From: an uncultured Rhodospirillales bacterium | GTDB taxonomy: Bacteria > Pseudomonadota > Alphaproteobacteria > Acetobacterales > Acetobacteraceae | DNA: 13,446 bases | Reading direction: 5' to 3' | NCBI GenBank assembly: GCA_903844785.1 | Contig: CAIMVB010000194.1 | Span: 1-13,446, forward strand | Shown: piece by piece, positions 1 through 6,896 of the stretch | How the letters are laid out: every line of letters starts with the position of its first letter | Position numbering within the stretch: the first letter of the stretch is position 1 | The notes under the pieces: model-generated | Seen by the model: only the letters and a program-made list of their open reading frames with translations | What the model was told of the DNA's origin: nothing | The model's database searches: none | Program-made: the position numbers and the translations under genes

Positions 1-294
1 AATATCAATCTGTTTTGTGTTCACAGCCATGCTCGGTCGTTCCGACCATCCAAGGAAGCTCGGTACTGCCAAGTTCCTCGATAGTCACGCATGGACAAAA
101 CCTTTCAAAGCAGCCTCTTAGGCACTCAAGGCAGAAAAGATACAATGCTGCTCAGGCCCAATGGGGCAGCTTTTAACAAAACAGTCATCAAGAGTGACGG
201 GATTTCAAATATAGTTTGATTTCAAAGTCAGAATTTTATGCCTGCACGGCTCTCTATTTTATTGCGTTTTTTCACATTGACTTATAAGATTTTT
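1..294. other. Non-coding accessory DNA, nothing recognised
   Basis: This stretch is lower in GC than the rest of the window and holds no credible gene on either strand; the frames are short and interrupted. Read on the minus strand, the segment around 98-130 (AGAGGCTGCTTTGAAAGG and following) faintly resembles the terminal sequence of IS5-type elements. No partner end or target duplication is visible, so this is only a hint. The sequence is best read as the decayed interior of a genomic island. Confidence 0.4.
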
Positions 295-480
295 TTAGCT
301 CCTTTTTTTTCTGCTCCGTATTTGATGAATTCTAGTTATGGTTTCGAGGAGCGGAGGCCGCATCTGGAGTGCTTGGTGGGGACTGGCTCGGTTGTACTGC
401 CTAAGCCATTCATTGATACTGGCCTGAGCCAGACGGGTACTGCCAAACCATTCAATGTTCGGGATTTCCCGGCGTAGCAT
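295..480 (-). pseudogene. IS3-type transposase (OrfB) C-terminal remnant
   Basis: The roughly 61-codon minus-strand frame matches the extreme C-terminus of a DDE/integrase-type transposase of the IS3 family. It carries the pattern W-L-R-Q-Y-N-R followed by S-P-H-Q-A-L-x-M-R-P-P, which corresponds to the usual 'W...YN..RPHxALxxRPP' tail after the last catalytic Glu. The catalytic DDE core is missing. In frame, seven codons upstream of the ATG at 480 (S-Y-R-F-K-G-M), there is a TAA stop, and beyond that I see no further transposase. This is therefore a 3' fragment that cannot be functional. It belongs to a different IS3 subtype from the OrfA fragment at 695-995, because the usual OrfB partner of that OrfA type does not have this tail (from memory of the families). 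Confidence 0.65.
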
Positions 481-658
481 CCCCTTGAAGCGGTAACTTT
501 ACCCATCCTCCATGGGCGAAACTGGAGCAATCTGGATGGGCTTGATGCCCAGGTGCAGGAACTGTCCGTCGTCAAATGATTTGAGACCGATTTGCTGCTT
601 GGCTAACGTGTCCAGCGTCAGCACCTATGGGACCAAAGTGGCGATTTGAGGCACGGAG

Positions 659-708
659 GATTTCTGGCTCATCGTAACCCCAAGGAGAGTGAAGATGAGC
701 CAGAAATC
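659..708. repeat. 15-bp perfect inverted repeat around the IS OrfA start
   Basis: GATTTCTGGCTCATC at 659-673 is the exact reverse complement of GATGAGCCAGAAATC at 694-708, with a 20-nt spacer. The right arm contains the ATG (695) and first codons of the OrfA remnant. The spacer holds its Shine-Dalgarno AAGGAG (682-687). In RNA this would be a strong hairpin with the start codon in the stem. Read on the minus strand, the left arm also encodes M-S-Q-K-S-S, so the repeat could instead be a small inverted duplication of the gene start. Confidence 0.85.
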
Positions 709-995
709 TTCCACCCCACCCGCCCGCGTGCCAGCCGAAAAGCTGGTCCGCGACATCCGTCGCGCCACACGCAAGCACCATTCCGTCGAGGACAAGATCC
801 GCATTGTCCTGGAAGGGCTCTGCGGTGAGGAAAGCATCGCCGCCGTTTGTCACCGCCGAGCCATCGCCGAGAGCCTGTACTACGCCTGGTCCAAGGAGTT
901 CTTGGGTGAGGCGCGAGCGCGCCACGGGTGCAAGCGCTGCGCCGAACGGTAAGCACCGCATGGCTGGTGATACCGCCCGCGCGGCCACTAGGTAA
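695..995 (+). pseudogene. IS3-family OrfA transposase remnant, frameshifted and truncated
   Basis: The frame from the ATG at 695 begins M-S-Q-K-S-S and contains T-R-K-H-H-S-V-E-D-K-I-R-I-V-L-E-G-L and S-L-Y-Y-A-W-S-K-E-F-L. These are hallmarks of the helix-turn-helix OrfA protein of an IS3 subgroup, which binds the element's ends. I chose ATG 695 over the GTG at 689 because AAGGAG (682-687) is correctly spaced for 695. The frame stops at 952. The family's next motif (G-K-H-R-x-A-G-D-T-A-R-A-A-T) resumes in another frame at 948-992 and then hits TAA at 993-995. About 40 bp thus seem inserted after F-L (near 905-943), including the palindrome GGCGCG-AG-CGCGCC at 910-923. The rest of OrfA and all of its OrfB are absent, so the remnant is dead. 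Confidence 0.75.
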
Positions 996-1036
996 TGAAC
1001 TCATATTCTATTGCAGGGGCGTTGTTTCTTCATTTA

Positions 1037-1543
1037 TCAATCACAAGCTTGCGTCGCTTCCGATATGGCTCCTATTTCTGCGATTAATCCAAAAATCGCC
1101 ACAGCAGGGATTGTCGAATCGACGGCGCGGTTACTGCTGGTCCTGTTGCGGTACCGCACATTTGCACAGTTTGCCGCCCTTGCTTGGGTTTTTTGGGCAG
1201 CAACAATTCTTCTTTCATTTTTTCGAGGCTCCCAAGCCAACTGATGTTCCGCTTTGTGTAAATCCAGCCTGAGCCTGACCGTTTCACGATTTAATGAACC
1301 GTCCCGGAGTTGTCTCCCGATATCGCGCATCGATGTGGCAAACAGCAAACTTAAATGGTCCGGAGGACTAACCGTATTTTCCGCGCGGACTAAACAATCA
1401 GAAGCTTGGATTATAAAATCTCGAGCTTCTTGGAGAATTGCGCGCAAACAATTACTGAAATCAGTTTGTGCTGGTTGCTGTTGCTTTTGCTGTCGTGCGC
1501 GCGTAGCGACTGGCAGCTTAGGTCCGCTTGAAATGAGCAACAA
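1037..1543 (-). CDS. Hypothetical protein in the accessory region
   Basis: I do not recognise this frame, but it is the most protein-like one between the IS remnants and the tRNA. It is 168 codons long with a TTG start at 1543, has mixed charged and hydrophobic residues without low complexity, and shows an amphipathic helical centre (roughly residues 28-105). Upstream the frame stays open for only eight codons before a TAA (1568-1570). Those codons read N-A-I-I-C-F-A-A and would extend the hydrophobic L-L-L-I-S-S start into something like a signal peptide, although no ATG/GTG start is available there. No Shine-Dalgarno is visible. A competing frame of 105 codons exists on the plus strand. It could be a decayed island gene or a chance ORF. 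Confidence 0.3.
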   Translation of the reverse strand: MLLISSGPKLPVATRARQQKQQQPAQTDFSNCLRAILQEARDFIIQASDCLVRAENTVSPPDHLSLLFATSMRDIGRQLRDGSLNRETVRLRLDLHKAEHQLAWEPRKNERRIVAAQKTQARAANCANVRYRNRTSSNRAVDSTIPAVAIFGLIAEIGAISEATQACD

Positions 1544-1570
1544 AGCAGCGAAGCATATTATTGCATTTTA

Positions 1571-1812
1571 AGCACCTCGTCTTTCCCAAGACACTAATTT
1601 TTGTGGCATAGGACGACGCGACCGTCACCCTTTACGTCGATCTGGTCAGATTTTGTCACGGCAACCCCCCTTTGTGAGCTTCTTGAGGATGCTCAAAGAG
1701 TTAGATGGATTTCGGGTTTTTTGTACAGCTTTTGTGAAGCGGGTTTTTACAAAAAATTGGCGGTCTCCGTGACTTGTGGAGAACCTAAATCACTGAATTT
1801 CTTGTGGAAAAT
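1571..1812. other. Junction between accessory DNA and tRNA-Arg
   Basis: No gene is credible here. The stretch holds AT-rich segments and an 11-bp direct repeat, AAAATTGGCGG, at 1753-1763 and again at 1808-1818. The second copy spans the tRNA CCA end, discriminator base and first acceptor-stem pairs. That makes it a possible trace of an attachment site. No clear intrinsic terminator follows the tRNA on the minus strand. Confidence 0.4.
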
Positions 1813-1889
1813 TGGCGGACCCGACACGATTCGAACGTGCGACCTTTGCCTTCGGAGGGCAACGCTCTATCCAGCTGAGCTACGGGTCC
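1813..1889 (-). tRNA. tRNA-Arg (anticodon CCG)
   Basis: The minus strand folds as a standard 77-nt cloverleaf. The acceptor stem is GGACCCG (1889-1883) paired with CGGGTCC (1823-1817), followed by discriminator G and an encoded CCA (1815-1813). The D-arm contains GTAGCTCAG-type sequence and the T-loop is GTTCGAATC-type. The anticodon loop CTCCGAA lies at 1857-1851, with anticodon CCG reading the Arg codon CGG. The gene lies 60 bp downstream of pheA on the same strand and may be processed from that transcript. Its 3' end faces the IS-containing accessory DNA, as expected for a tRNA used as an integration site. Confidence 0.97.
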
Positions 1890-1904
1890 CCGAGCAGGCT
1901 TCTA

Positions 1905-1924
1905 CCCCGGCAGCGACGCCGGGG
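1905..1924. terminator. GC hairpin between pheA and tRNA-Arg
   Basis: CCCCGGC (1905-1911) pairs with GCCGGGG (1918-1924) across a 6-nt loop. It lies 25 bp beyond the pheA stop. There is no T-tract after it on the minus strand, so it is a weak or partial terminator at best. It may instead act as an mRNA 3'-end stabiliser or a processing boundary for the tRNA. Confidence 0.4.
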
Positions 1925-1949
1925 GAAGGGCTTTCGCTAAATATGCGCG

Positions 1950-2807
1950 TTATTCCGCGGGGGCGGATTGTTCCAGCCGATAGGGGTGCGCCAGGTAAGC
2001 CCCGAGGATTTTCATGGAGGAGGAGAAAAACGCCAGCTCCTCAAAAGCGCGGCGGAGCGCCGGCTGATCCGGGTGGCCATCCACATCGCACAGGAATTGC
2101 GTCGCGGCGAAGCGCCCGCCCACCATATAGCTTTCCAGCTTGGTCATATTGATGCCATTGGTGGCGAAGCCGCCAAGCGCCTTATAAAGCGCCGCGGGGA
2201 TGGAGCGGACCTGAAACACAAAAGTGGTCACCACATTCGGTGCATCCACCGGCGCATCGGCCCGATCGCGAGACATGACATAAAAGCGCGTGGTGTTATG
2301 CGCCTCATCCTCCACGTTCCGCTTCAGCACTTCCAGCCCGTAGATTTCGGCAGCCAATTCGCTGGCAATGGCGGCATCTTCCACGCCGCCGCGTTCGGCA
2401 ATTAGCGCTGCCGCGCCAGCCGTATCGGCTTCGATTACCGGGGTCAGAGACATATCCTTCAGCAGCCTTAGCACCTGGCCAAGCGCGACCGGGTGGCTAT
2501 GGGCGCGCTTCAGCGTGGCGAGGCTCGCGCCCTTGGGTGCCAGCAGGCAATGTTCCACGCGCTGGAAATGCTCGCCCACCACGAAAAGCCCGGAATCGGG
2601 CAGCATGCGGTGAATATCCGGCACGCGGCCCGCCAAGGAATTCTCGCAGGGCAGCATGGCCAGGTCACATTGCCCATCGCGCAGCGCTGCCATGGCGGCT
2701 TCGAAGGATGGGCAGGGCAGGGTCGCAGAGCCTGGATAGGCAGCCCGGCAGGCAAGGTCTGAATAGGCGCCAAGGACGCCTTGGAAGGCGATGCGATGGG
2801 CTGACAT
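1950..2807 (-). CDS. pheA: Prephenate dehydratase
   Basis: This cytoplasmic enzyme converts prephenate to phenylpyruvate with loss of water and CO2, the committed step to phenylalanine. The 285-residue protein has the monofunctional layout, with no chorismate mutase domain. The catalytic PDT domain covers about residues 4-180, with F-Q-G-x-x-G-A-Y-S (8-16), P-C-E-N-S-x-x-G-R-V (53-62) and the catalytic T-R-F motif (173-175, in N-T-T-R-F-Y). An ACT regulatory domain (about 193-275) holds L-x-x-F-A-T-N-G-I-N-M-T-K-L-E-S, which fits feedback control by phenylalanine. I take the ATG at 2807 rather than a TTG at 2822, because GAAGGAA lies just upstream of 2807. The gene starts 11 bp after the kdsB stop, so the two form an operon whose Shine-Dalgarno sits at the kdsB end. 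Confidence 0.95.
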   Translation of the reverse strand: MSAHRIAFQGVLGAYSDLACRAAYPGSATLPCPSFEAAMAALRDGQCDLAMLPCENSLAGRVPDIHRMLPDSGLFVVGEHFQRVEHCLLAPKGASLATLKRAHSHPVALGQVLRLLKDMSLTPVIEADTAGAAALIAERGGVEDAAIASELAAEIYGLEVLKRNVEDEAHNTTRFYVMSRDRADAPVDAPNVVTTFVFQVRSIPAALYKALGGFATNGINMTKLESYMVGGRFAATQFLCDVDGHPDQPALRRAFEELAFFSSSMKILGAYLAHPYRLEQSAPAE

Positions 2808-2818
2808 GGGGGATTCCT

Positions 2819-3550
2819 TCAAGGGGCAAGCAAGGCGCGGGCGCGTTCAAGATCTTCGGGCGTATCCACACCGAAGGGGCCGTGTTCCACCCGGGCGGCG
2901 CTGATTTTCATGCCGGCTTCCAACGCGCGAAGCTGTTCCAGCTTTTCGCGCAATTCCAAGGGGCTGGCGGGTAGGGTCACGAAGCGGTCCAGCGCGGCGC
3001 GGCGATAGGCATAAACGCCAATATGGTGCCAGCGCGGCCCCTCCCCCCAAGGAATGGGCAGGCGGGAGAAATAAAGCGCCGGCGCCACCACGGCATCGCC
3101 CATGAAGCCGCAGGCGCATTTCACGAAGGAATCGGTGCGCGCTTCCTTTTCATCGGCAATGGGGCAAACCAGCGTGCCGATATCCACGCTGGGGTCTTCA
3201 AGGGGGGCCAGCACGGCGCGCAGTGTCTCGGGCCTGATGGTCGGGAAATCGCCTTGCAGATTCACCACCACATCAAATTCGCCCGCCGGGTCCAGGGCCT
3301 TCATGGCGCGCTGCACGCGGTCTGTGCCGGAAGGCACATCATCTGCCACCAGCACGGCGCGGGCGCCAGCGGCCCGGGCGGCTTCGGCGATTTCCTCCTC
3401 AGCGCAGGCCACCGCCAGGGGGCCGATCCCCGCTTCACGGGCGCGGTCCAGCACATGGGCGATCATGGGGCGGCCATGAATATCAGCCAGCGGCTTGCCG
3501 GGCAGGCGGGTCGCGGCCATACGGGCGGGGATGACAATGATGGGACGCAA
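2819..3550 (-). CDS. kdsB: 3-deoxy-manno-octulosonate cytidylyltransferase (CMP-Kdo synthetase)
   Basis: The enzyme activates Kdo with CTP to CMP-Kdo for lipopolysaccharide inner-core assembly, in the cytoplasm. The 243-residue protein fits the family length (about 240-260). Diagnostic segments are I-P-A-R-M-A-A-T-R-L-P-G-K-P-L (7-21), the nucleotide-binding loop; S-G-T-D-R (74-78); V-V-N-L-Q-G-D-F-P (95-103), where the metal-binding Asp101 is kept; H-H-I-G-V-Y-A-Y-R (175-183); and the C-terminal V-D-T-P-E-D-L (228-234). The start is a TTG at 3550: an AGGAG lies 9 nt upstream and the family N-terminus begins right there. A longer open frame to 4003 would overlap the cytochrome gene antisense and has no homology. 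The usual QGDEP motif reads QGDFP. I believe variation at this position is common in alphaproteobacteria, but that is from memory. Confidence 0.93.
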   Translation of the reverse strand: MRPIIVIPARMAATRLPGKPLADIHGRPMIAHVLDRAREAGIGPLAVACAEEEIAEAARAAGARAVLVADDVPSGTDRVQRAMKALDPAGEFDVVVNLQGDFPTIRPETLRAVLAPLEDPSVDIGTLVCPIADEKEARTDSFVKCACGFMGDAVVAPALYFSRLPIPWGEGPRWHHIGVYAYRRAALDRFVTLPASPLELREKLEQLRALEAGMKISAARVEHGPFGVDTPEDLERARALLAP

Positions 3551-3570
3551 GGAAAAACGCTCCTGCCGCC

Positions 3571-3599
3571 TTGTCGGCGGGAAGTGTGATCTGTATGGT
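3571..3599 (+). promoter_or_regulatory. Candidate sigma70-type promoter for the cytochrome c/yej block
   Basis: TTGTCG (3571-3576) and TATGGT (3594-3599) are separated by 17 bp, pointing right. Transcription would start near 3606, giving a leader of about 68 nt before the cytochrome c ATG. The call rests on consensus matching only. The -35 overlaps a short hairpin (3566-3580) in the kdsB leader. Confidence 0.35.
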
Positions 3600-3605
3600 C
3601 CGCGC

Positions 3606-3634
3606 GTTCTAAAGAAGCGTGCCCCTGTGTGCAA
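3606..3634 (-). promoter_or_regulatory. Candidate sigma70-type promoter for kdsB-pheA
   Basis: On the minus strand, TTGCAC (3634-3629) and TAGAAC (3611-3606) are 17 bp apart. The predicted start is near 3599, about 50 nt before the kdsB TTG. This promoter faces the candidate rightward promoter so closely that two polymerases could not occupy both at once. The call rests on consensus matching only. Confidence 0.35.
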
Positions 3635-3673
3635 ACCGGCGGGTAATGCGCGGTGTGAGGAAGAGCTTGGGCC

Positions 3674-4213
3674 ATGAGTAACAGTCTTGAACTGAACAAG
3701 GTTTTCGCTGCGATTCTGACGGCTGGCATCACCTTTGGGGTCGCCGGGGTGATTGGTCGGTTGATCGTGCATCCGACCATGCCGAAGGAAAGCGCCATCC
3801 AGGTGGGCGAACCTGCCCCCGCGCAGGCGGTTGCGGCGGTTGCGGCGCCTGCCCTTGAACCGATTTCGCCGCTTCTGGCGGCAGCCAATGTGCAGAATGG
3901 CCAGCAATTGGCCCAGCGCCAATGCGCTTCCTGCCATAGCTTCAATGAAGGTGGCCGCAACGGGGTCGGACCTAATCTTTATGGGATTATCGGCGCTAAC
4001 CATGCACGCGCCGATGGCTTCAATTACTCAGCCGCCATTCGCGGCATGGCCGGCAAGCCGTGGGTCTATGAAGAAATGAATGCGTGGCTTGCAAATCCTC
4101 GCGCCTATGCGCCCGGCAATAAAATGACCTATGCGGGTCTTGCCAGCGTCCAGGGTCGTGCGGATTTGATCGCCTATCTGCGTTCCATCTCTCCCAACGC
4201 GCCCGCGCCCTGA
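3674..4213 (+). CDS. cycM: Membrane-anchored c-type cytochrome (CycM-like)
   Basis: This is a 179-residue electron carrier. An uncleaved N-terminal membrane anchor (about residues 11-32, A-A-I-L-T-A-G-I-T-F-G-V-A-G-V-I-G) is followed by an Ala/Pro-rich linker (about 46-70). A class I cytochrome c domain of about 105 residues sits in the periplasm. Haem attachment is C84-A-S-C87-H88, and the likely sixth ligand is Met151 in G-N-K-M-T-Y-A-G-L. G-V-G-P-N-L-Y-G (97-104) is typical of the cytochrome c2/CycM group, which passes electrons from the bc1 complex to terminal oxidases. The ATG at 3674 has GAGGAAG about 12-17 nt upstream. It is divergent from kdsB-pheA; I recall this neighbourhood being common in alphaproteobacteria. 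The symbol is by resemblance. Confidence 0.88.
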   Translation: MSNSLELNKVFAAILTAGITFGVAGVIGRLIVHPTMPKESAIQVGEPAPAQAVAAVAAPALEPISPLLAAANVQNGQQLAQRQCASCHSFNEGGRNGVGPNLYGIIGANHARADGFNYSAAIRGMAGKPWVYEEMNAWLANPRAYAPGNKMTYAGLASVQGRADLIAYLRSISPNAPAP

Positions 4214-4233
4214 TCCCGGCGAATTTCATCGCG

Positions 4234-4989
4234 GTGGCGGAAGCCGCCGCTGATCGGGCAGCGGCCGTGATCCGGCCGCTGTTTCGTTCCGCCCTGCTGG
4301 TGGAAGCCAAGGGCGATGCGAGCCCAGTCACGCGCGCCGACAAGGAAGCTGAGGAGGCGATTCGCGCCCTTTTGGCCGAAGCCCTGCCGGAACATGGCGT
4401 GATTGGCGAGGAACATGGGTCGGAACGCCCGGATGCTGAATGGGTCTGGGTACTGGACCCGATTGATGGCACCCGCGCTTTCGTCACTGGACGCCCGATT
4501 TTCGGCAGCCTGCTGGGCTTGTTGCATCGCGGCAAGCCTGTGCTGGGTATTATTGACCAACCCATCACCGGCGAACGCTGGCTGGGTGTGGCCGGCCAGC
4601 CGACGCGCTTTACCGGCCCCTTCGCCGGCACGCCGCGCTGTCGCCCCTGCGCCAGCTTGGCCGAGGCCGAGCTTTCCTGCACCAGCCCCGATATGTTCAG
4701 CCCCGCCAATCGCCCCGGCTTTGATCGGCTGCGCCAGGGCGCGCGCCGCGTCACCTGGGGCGGCGATTGCTATGCCTATGGGTTGGTGGCGCTTGGCCTG
4801 ATTGATGTGGTGGCGGAAAGTGACCTCAAAATCTGGGATTGGGCCGCCCTGGTGCCGGTCATTGAAGGGGCGGGCGGGTGCGTCACGGATTGGTCTGGTG
4901 CGCCGCTGCACCCTGGCAGTGATGGGCGCGTGATTGCGCTGGGCGATGCAAGGCTACTTACGGAAGCGGTTCAACTTCTGCGTAGCTGA
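4234..4989 (+). CDS. hisN: Inositol-monophosphatase-family phosphatase, probably histidinol-phosphatase HisN
   Basis: This is a Mg-dependent phosphomonoesterase of the IMPase fold, 251 residues as called. The metal and phosphate site is visible: G-E-E (58-60), D-P-I-D-G-T (75-80) and W-D-W-A-A (201-205). The segment after DPIDGT, R-A-F-V-T-G-R-P-I-F-G, is typical of the HisN branch, which dephosphorylates histidinol phosphate in histidine synthesis. Inositol phosphatase or CysQ-like activity remains possible. The start is uncertain. The GTG at 4234 has no good Shine-Dalgarno, and the reading frame continues upstream as I-P-A-N-F-I-A-V from a CTG at 4210 that overlaps the cytochrome stop (CTGA). 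Family members usually have these extra residues, so translation may begin at 4210 by coupling to the cytochrome gene. Confidence 0.85.
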   Translation: MAEAAADRAAAVIRPLFRSALLVEAKGDASPVTRADKEAEEAIRALLAEALPEHGVIGEEHGSERPDAEWVWVLDPIDGTRAFVTGRPIFGSLLGLLHRGKPVLGIIDQPITGERWLGVAGQPTRFTGPFAGTPRCRPCASLAEAELSCTSPDMFSPANRPGFDRLRQGARRVTWGGDCYAYGLVALGLIDVVAESDLKIWDWAALVPVIEGAGGCVTDWSGAPLHPGSDGRVIALGDARLLTEAVQLLRS

Positions 4990-5037
4990 AGCCATCTGCC
5001 ATTGCCGCCGGGGCAACGAACCCCCATCCTGAAGCCT

Positions 5038-6894
5038 ATGCAACGTCGTGACCTTCTGGCGCTTGGCGCCGCCTTCATCAGCCTGCCCCAAGCCGCCCGC
5101 GCCGCCATGCCCGCCGGGGGCGATAGGCCAGGCCAGGTGGTGCGTACCCATGCCATGGCGCTATTGGGCGAACCGGCCCTTCCGGCGGATTTCGTGCATT
5201 GGCCCTGGGTGAACCCGAACGCCCCAAAAGGCGGCGAAGTGACGCTGACCGCGCTTGGGTCTTTCGACAGTTTCAACCCCTTCATCCTGCGCGGTACGCC
5301 CGCGGTCGGCAGCAATTTGATTTACGATACGCTGCTGGCGCGCAATTTGGATGAACCGCTTTCGCAATACGGACATCTGGCGCGCATCATTGAATTGCCG
5401 GCAGACCGCAAGGGTGTGACATTTGAACTGCGCGAAGGTGCCCGCTGGCATGATGGCCGGCCGATCACCGCCGAAGATGTGGTCTTCAGCTTCAATGCGC
5501 TGCGCGCCAATGGCCGGCCCTTCTTTCGTTCCTATTGGGCGGATGTGACGGAAGTAGTGGCCGAAGATCCGCGGCGCGTCACTTATCGTTTCCGCACTGA
5601 TGAAAATCGCGAATTGCCGTTGATTCTGGGTGAAATGTCGGTCCTGCCCAAGCATTATTGGGAAGCGCGCGACTTCACCCGCCCAAGCCTTGATCTGCCA
5701 TTGGGTTCCGCTGCTTATCGTATTGAACGGTTTGACCCCAACCGCAGCGTGGTGCTGCGCCGCGTGCCCGATTACTGGGGGCGGGATTTGCCGACCATGC
5801 GTGGCATGTCGAATTTCGATACCATTCGCTATGAATATTTCCGCGATACAACAGTCGCGTTTGAAGCCTTCAAGGCTGGGCAGATCGACTTCCGGCAGGA
5901 GAATGTCGCGCGCGATTGGGCAACGGGTTATGATTTTCCGGCCGCGCGGCGGGGCCTGGCGACCAAGCAGGAAATCCGCCACGAAATCCCGACCGGTATG
6001 CAGGCTTTTGCGATGAATCTGCGCCGGCCGCTATTTCAGGATGCGCGGGTGCGTCGCGCGCTGATTGAAGTTTTTGACTATGAATGGATGAATATCAATC
6101 TGTTCTATGGCGCCTATACGCGCACCGAATCCTATTTCTCCAATTCCGATTTCGCTTCCCGCGGCTTGCCGGAAGGGCGCGAGCTTGAAATTCTGAACCA
6201 GTATCGCGGCCGCGTGCCAGAGAGTGTTTTCACCGAAGAATATCGCCTGCCAAAAACCGATGGTTCCGGCAATAATCGCGAAGGGCTGCGCCGTGCGCTG
6301 GCGCTATTGCGTGAAGCGGGCTGGGTAGTGCGGGATCGGCGCCTGGTGAATGCCGAAGGCAAGCGCTTTGAATTTGAAATCCTGTTGCAGGGCGCCACTT
6401 TTGAACGCGTGGCGCTGCCTTATGTGCAATGGCTGGAACGGCTTGGCATTGCTGCGCGCGTGCGCACCGTTGACCCGGCGCAATACCAGGTGCGGGTGGA
6501 TGCCTTTGATTATGACATGACGATTGACAGCATGGGTCAGGGTTTCCACCCCGGCAATGAACAGCGCGATTATTGGACCTGCGCCAAGGCGCGCGAAAAT
6601 GGCAGCCAGAATGTCGCCGGCATTTGCGACCCGGTGGTGGATGAATTAGTGGAAATGGTGATCGCCGCGCCCAATCAGGCCGAACTTGTGGCGCGCACAC
6701 GCGCGCTGGATCGCGTGCTACTGCAGCATAATTACACCATCTCGCAATGGCATAGCCGCAGCTTCCGCATCGCCTTTTGGGAGCGTTTCGGCAGGCCGGA
6801 AAAAACCCCGCGCTATGGCTTGGGCTTTCCGGGTGGCTGGTGGATTGATCCCGCGCGGGATGCCGCGCTGGCAGAAGCCCGGCGTAACCAATAG
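5038..6894 (+). CDS. yejA: Periplasmic solute-binding protein of a Yej-type peptide ABC importer
   Basis: This is a 618-residue SBP_bac_5-family protein that captures oligopeptides (in E. coli, microcin C) in the periplasm and hands them to YejBE. It starts [13 protein letters not shown] followed by an A-R-A-A cleavage region near residue 22. This is an export signal with a twin arginine, so Tat export is possible. The early motif [12 protein letters not shown] and D-S-F-N-P-F-I are characteristic of the YejA branch, as is the length of about 600. ATG 5038 is preferred over an upstream TTG at 5002, which would put charged residues ahead of the signal. The gene lies 48 bp after hisN and 2 bp before yejB. 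Confidence 0.93.
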   Translation: MQRRDLLALGAAFISLPQAARAAMPAGGDRPGQVVRTHAMALLGEPALPADFVHWPWVNPNAPKGGEVTLTALGSFDSFNPFILRGTPAVGSNLIYDTLLARNLDEPLSQYGHLARIIELPADRKGVTFELREGARWHDGRPITAEDVVFSFNALRANGRPFFRSYWADVTEVVAEDPRRVTYRFRTDENRELPLILGEMSVLPKHYWEARDFTRPSLDLPLGSAAYRIERFDPNRSVVLRRVPDYWGRDLPTMRGMSNFDTIRYEYFRDTTVAFEAFKAGQIDFRQENVARDWATGYDFPAARRGLATKQEIRHEIPTGMQAFAMNLRRPLFQDARVRRALIEVFDYEWMNINLFYGAYTRTESYFSNSDFASRGLPEGRELEILNQYRGRVPESVFTEEYRLPKTDGSGNNREGLRRALALLREAGWVVRDRRLVNAEGKRFEFEILLQGATFERVALPYVQWLERLGIAARVRTVDPAQYQVRVDAFDYDMTIDSMGQGFHPGNEQRDYWTCAKARENGSQNVAGICDPVVDELVEMVIAAPNQAELVARTRALDRVLLQHNYTISQWHSRSFRIAFWERFGRPEKTPRYGLGFPGGWWIDPARDAALAEARRNQ

Positions 6895-6896
6895 GC

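Noticed and set aside
695..995. Programmed ribosomal frameshift in the IS3 element
   Set aside because: IS3 elements frameshift at the OrfA/OrfB overlap, but here the break is inside OrfA with extra DNA and no slippery A-tract, and OrfB is absent. It is decay.
1601..2152. Long plus-strand open frame across the tRNA and the pheA 3' end
   Set aside because: Its recognisable segment, D-T-I-R-T-C-D-L-C-L-R-R-A-T-L-Y-P-A-E-L-R, is the well-known false translation of the antisense of tRNA-Arg. The rest is antisense to pheA.
3023..3589. Plus-strand open frame opposite kdsB
   Set aside because: Its Gly/His/Arg-rich translation is typical of an antisense shadow, and kdsB is clearly coding on the other strand.
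3551..4003. N-terminal extension of kdsB by about 150 codons
   Set aside because: It lies antisense to the cytochrome c gene and across the divergent promoter region, has no family similarity, and a good Shine-Dalgarno plus the family N-terminus place the start at 3550.
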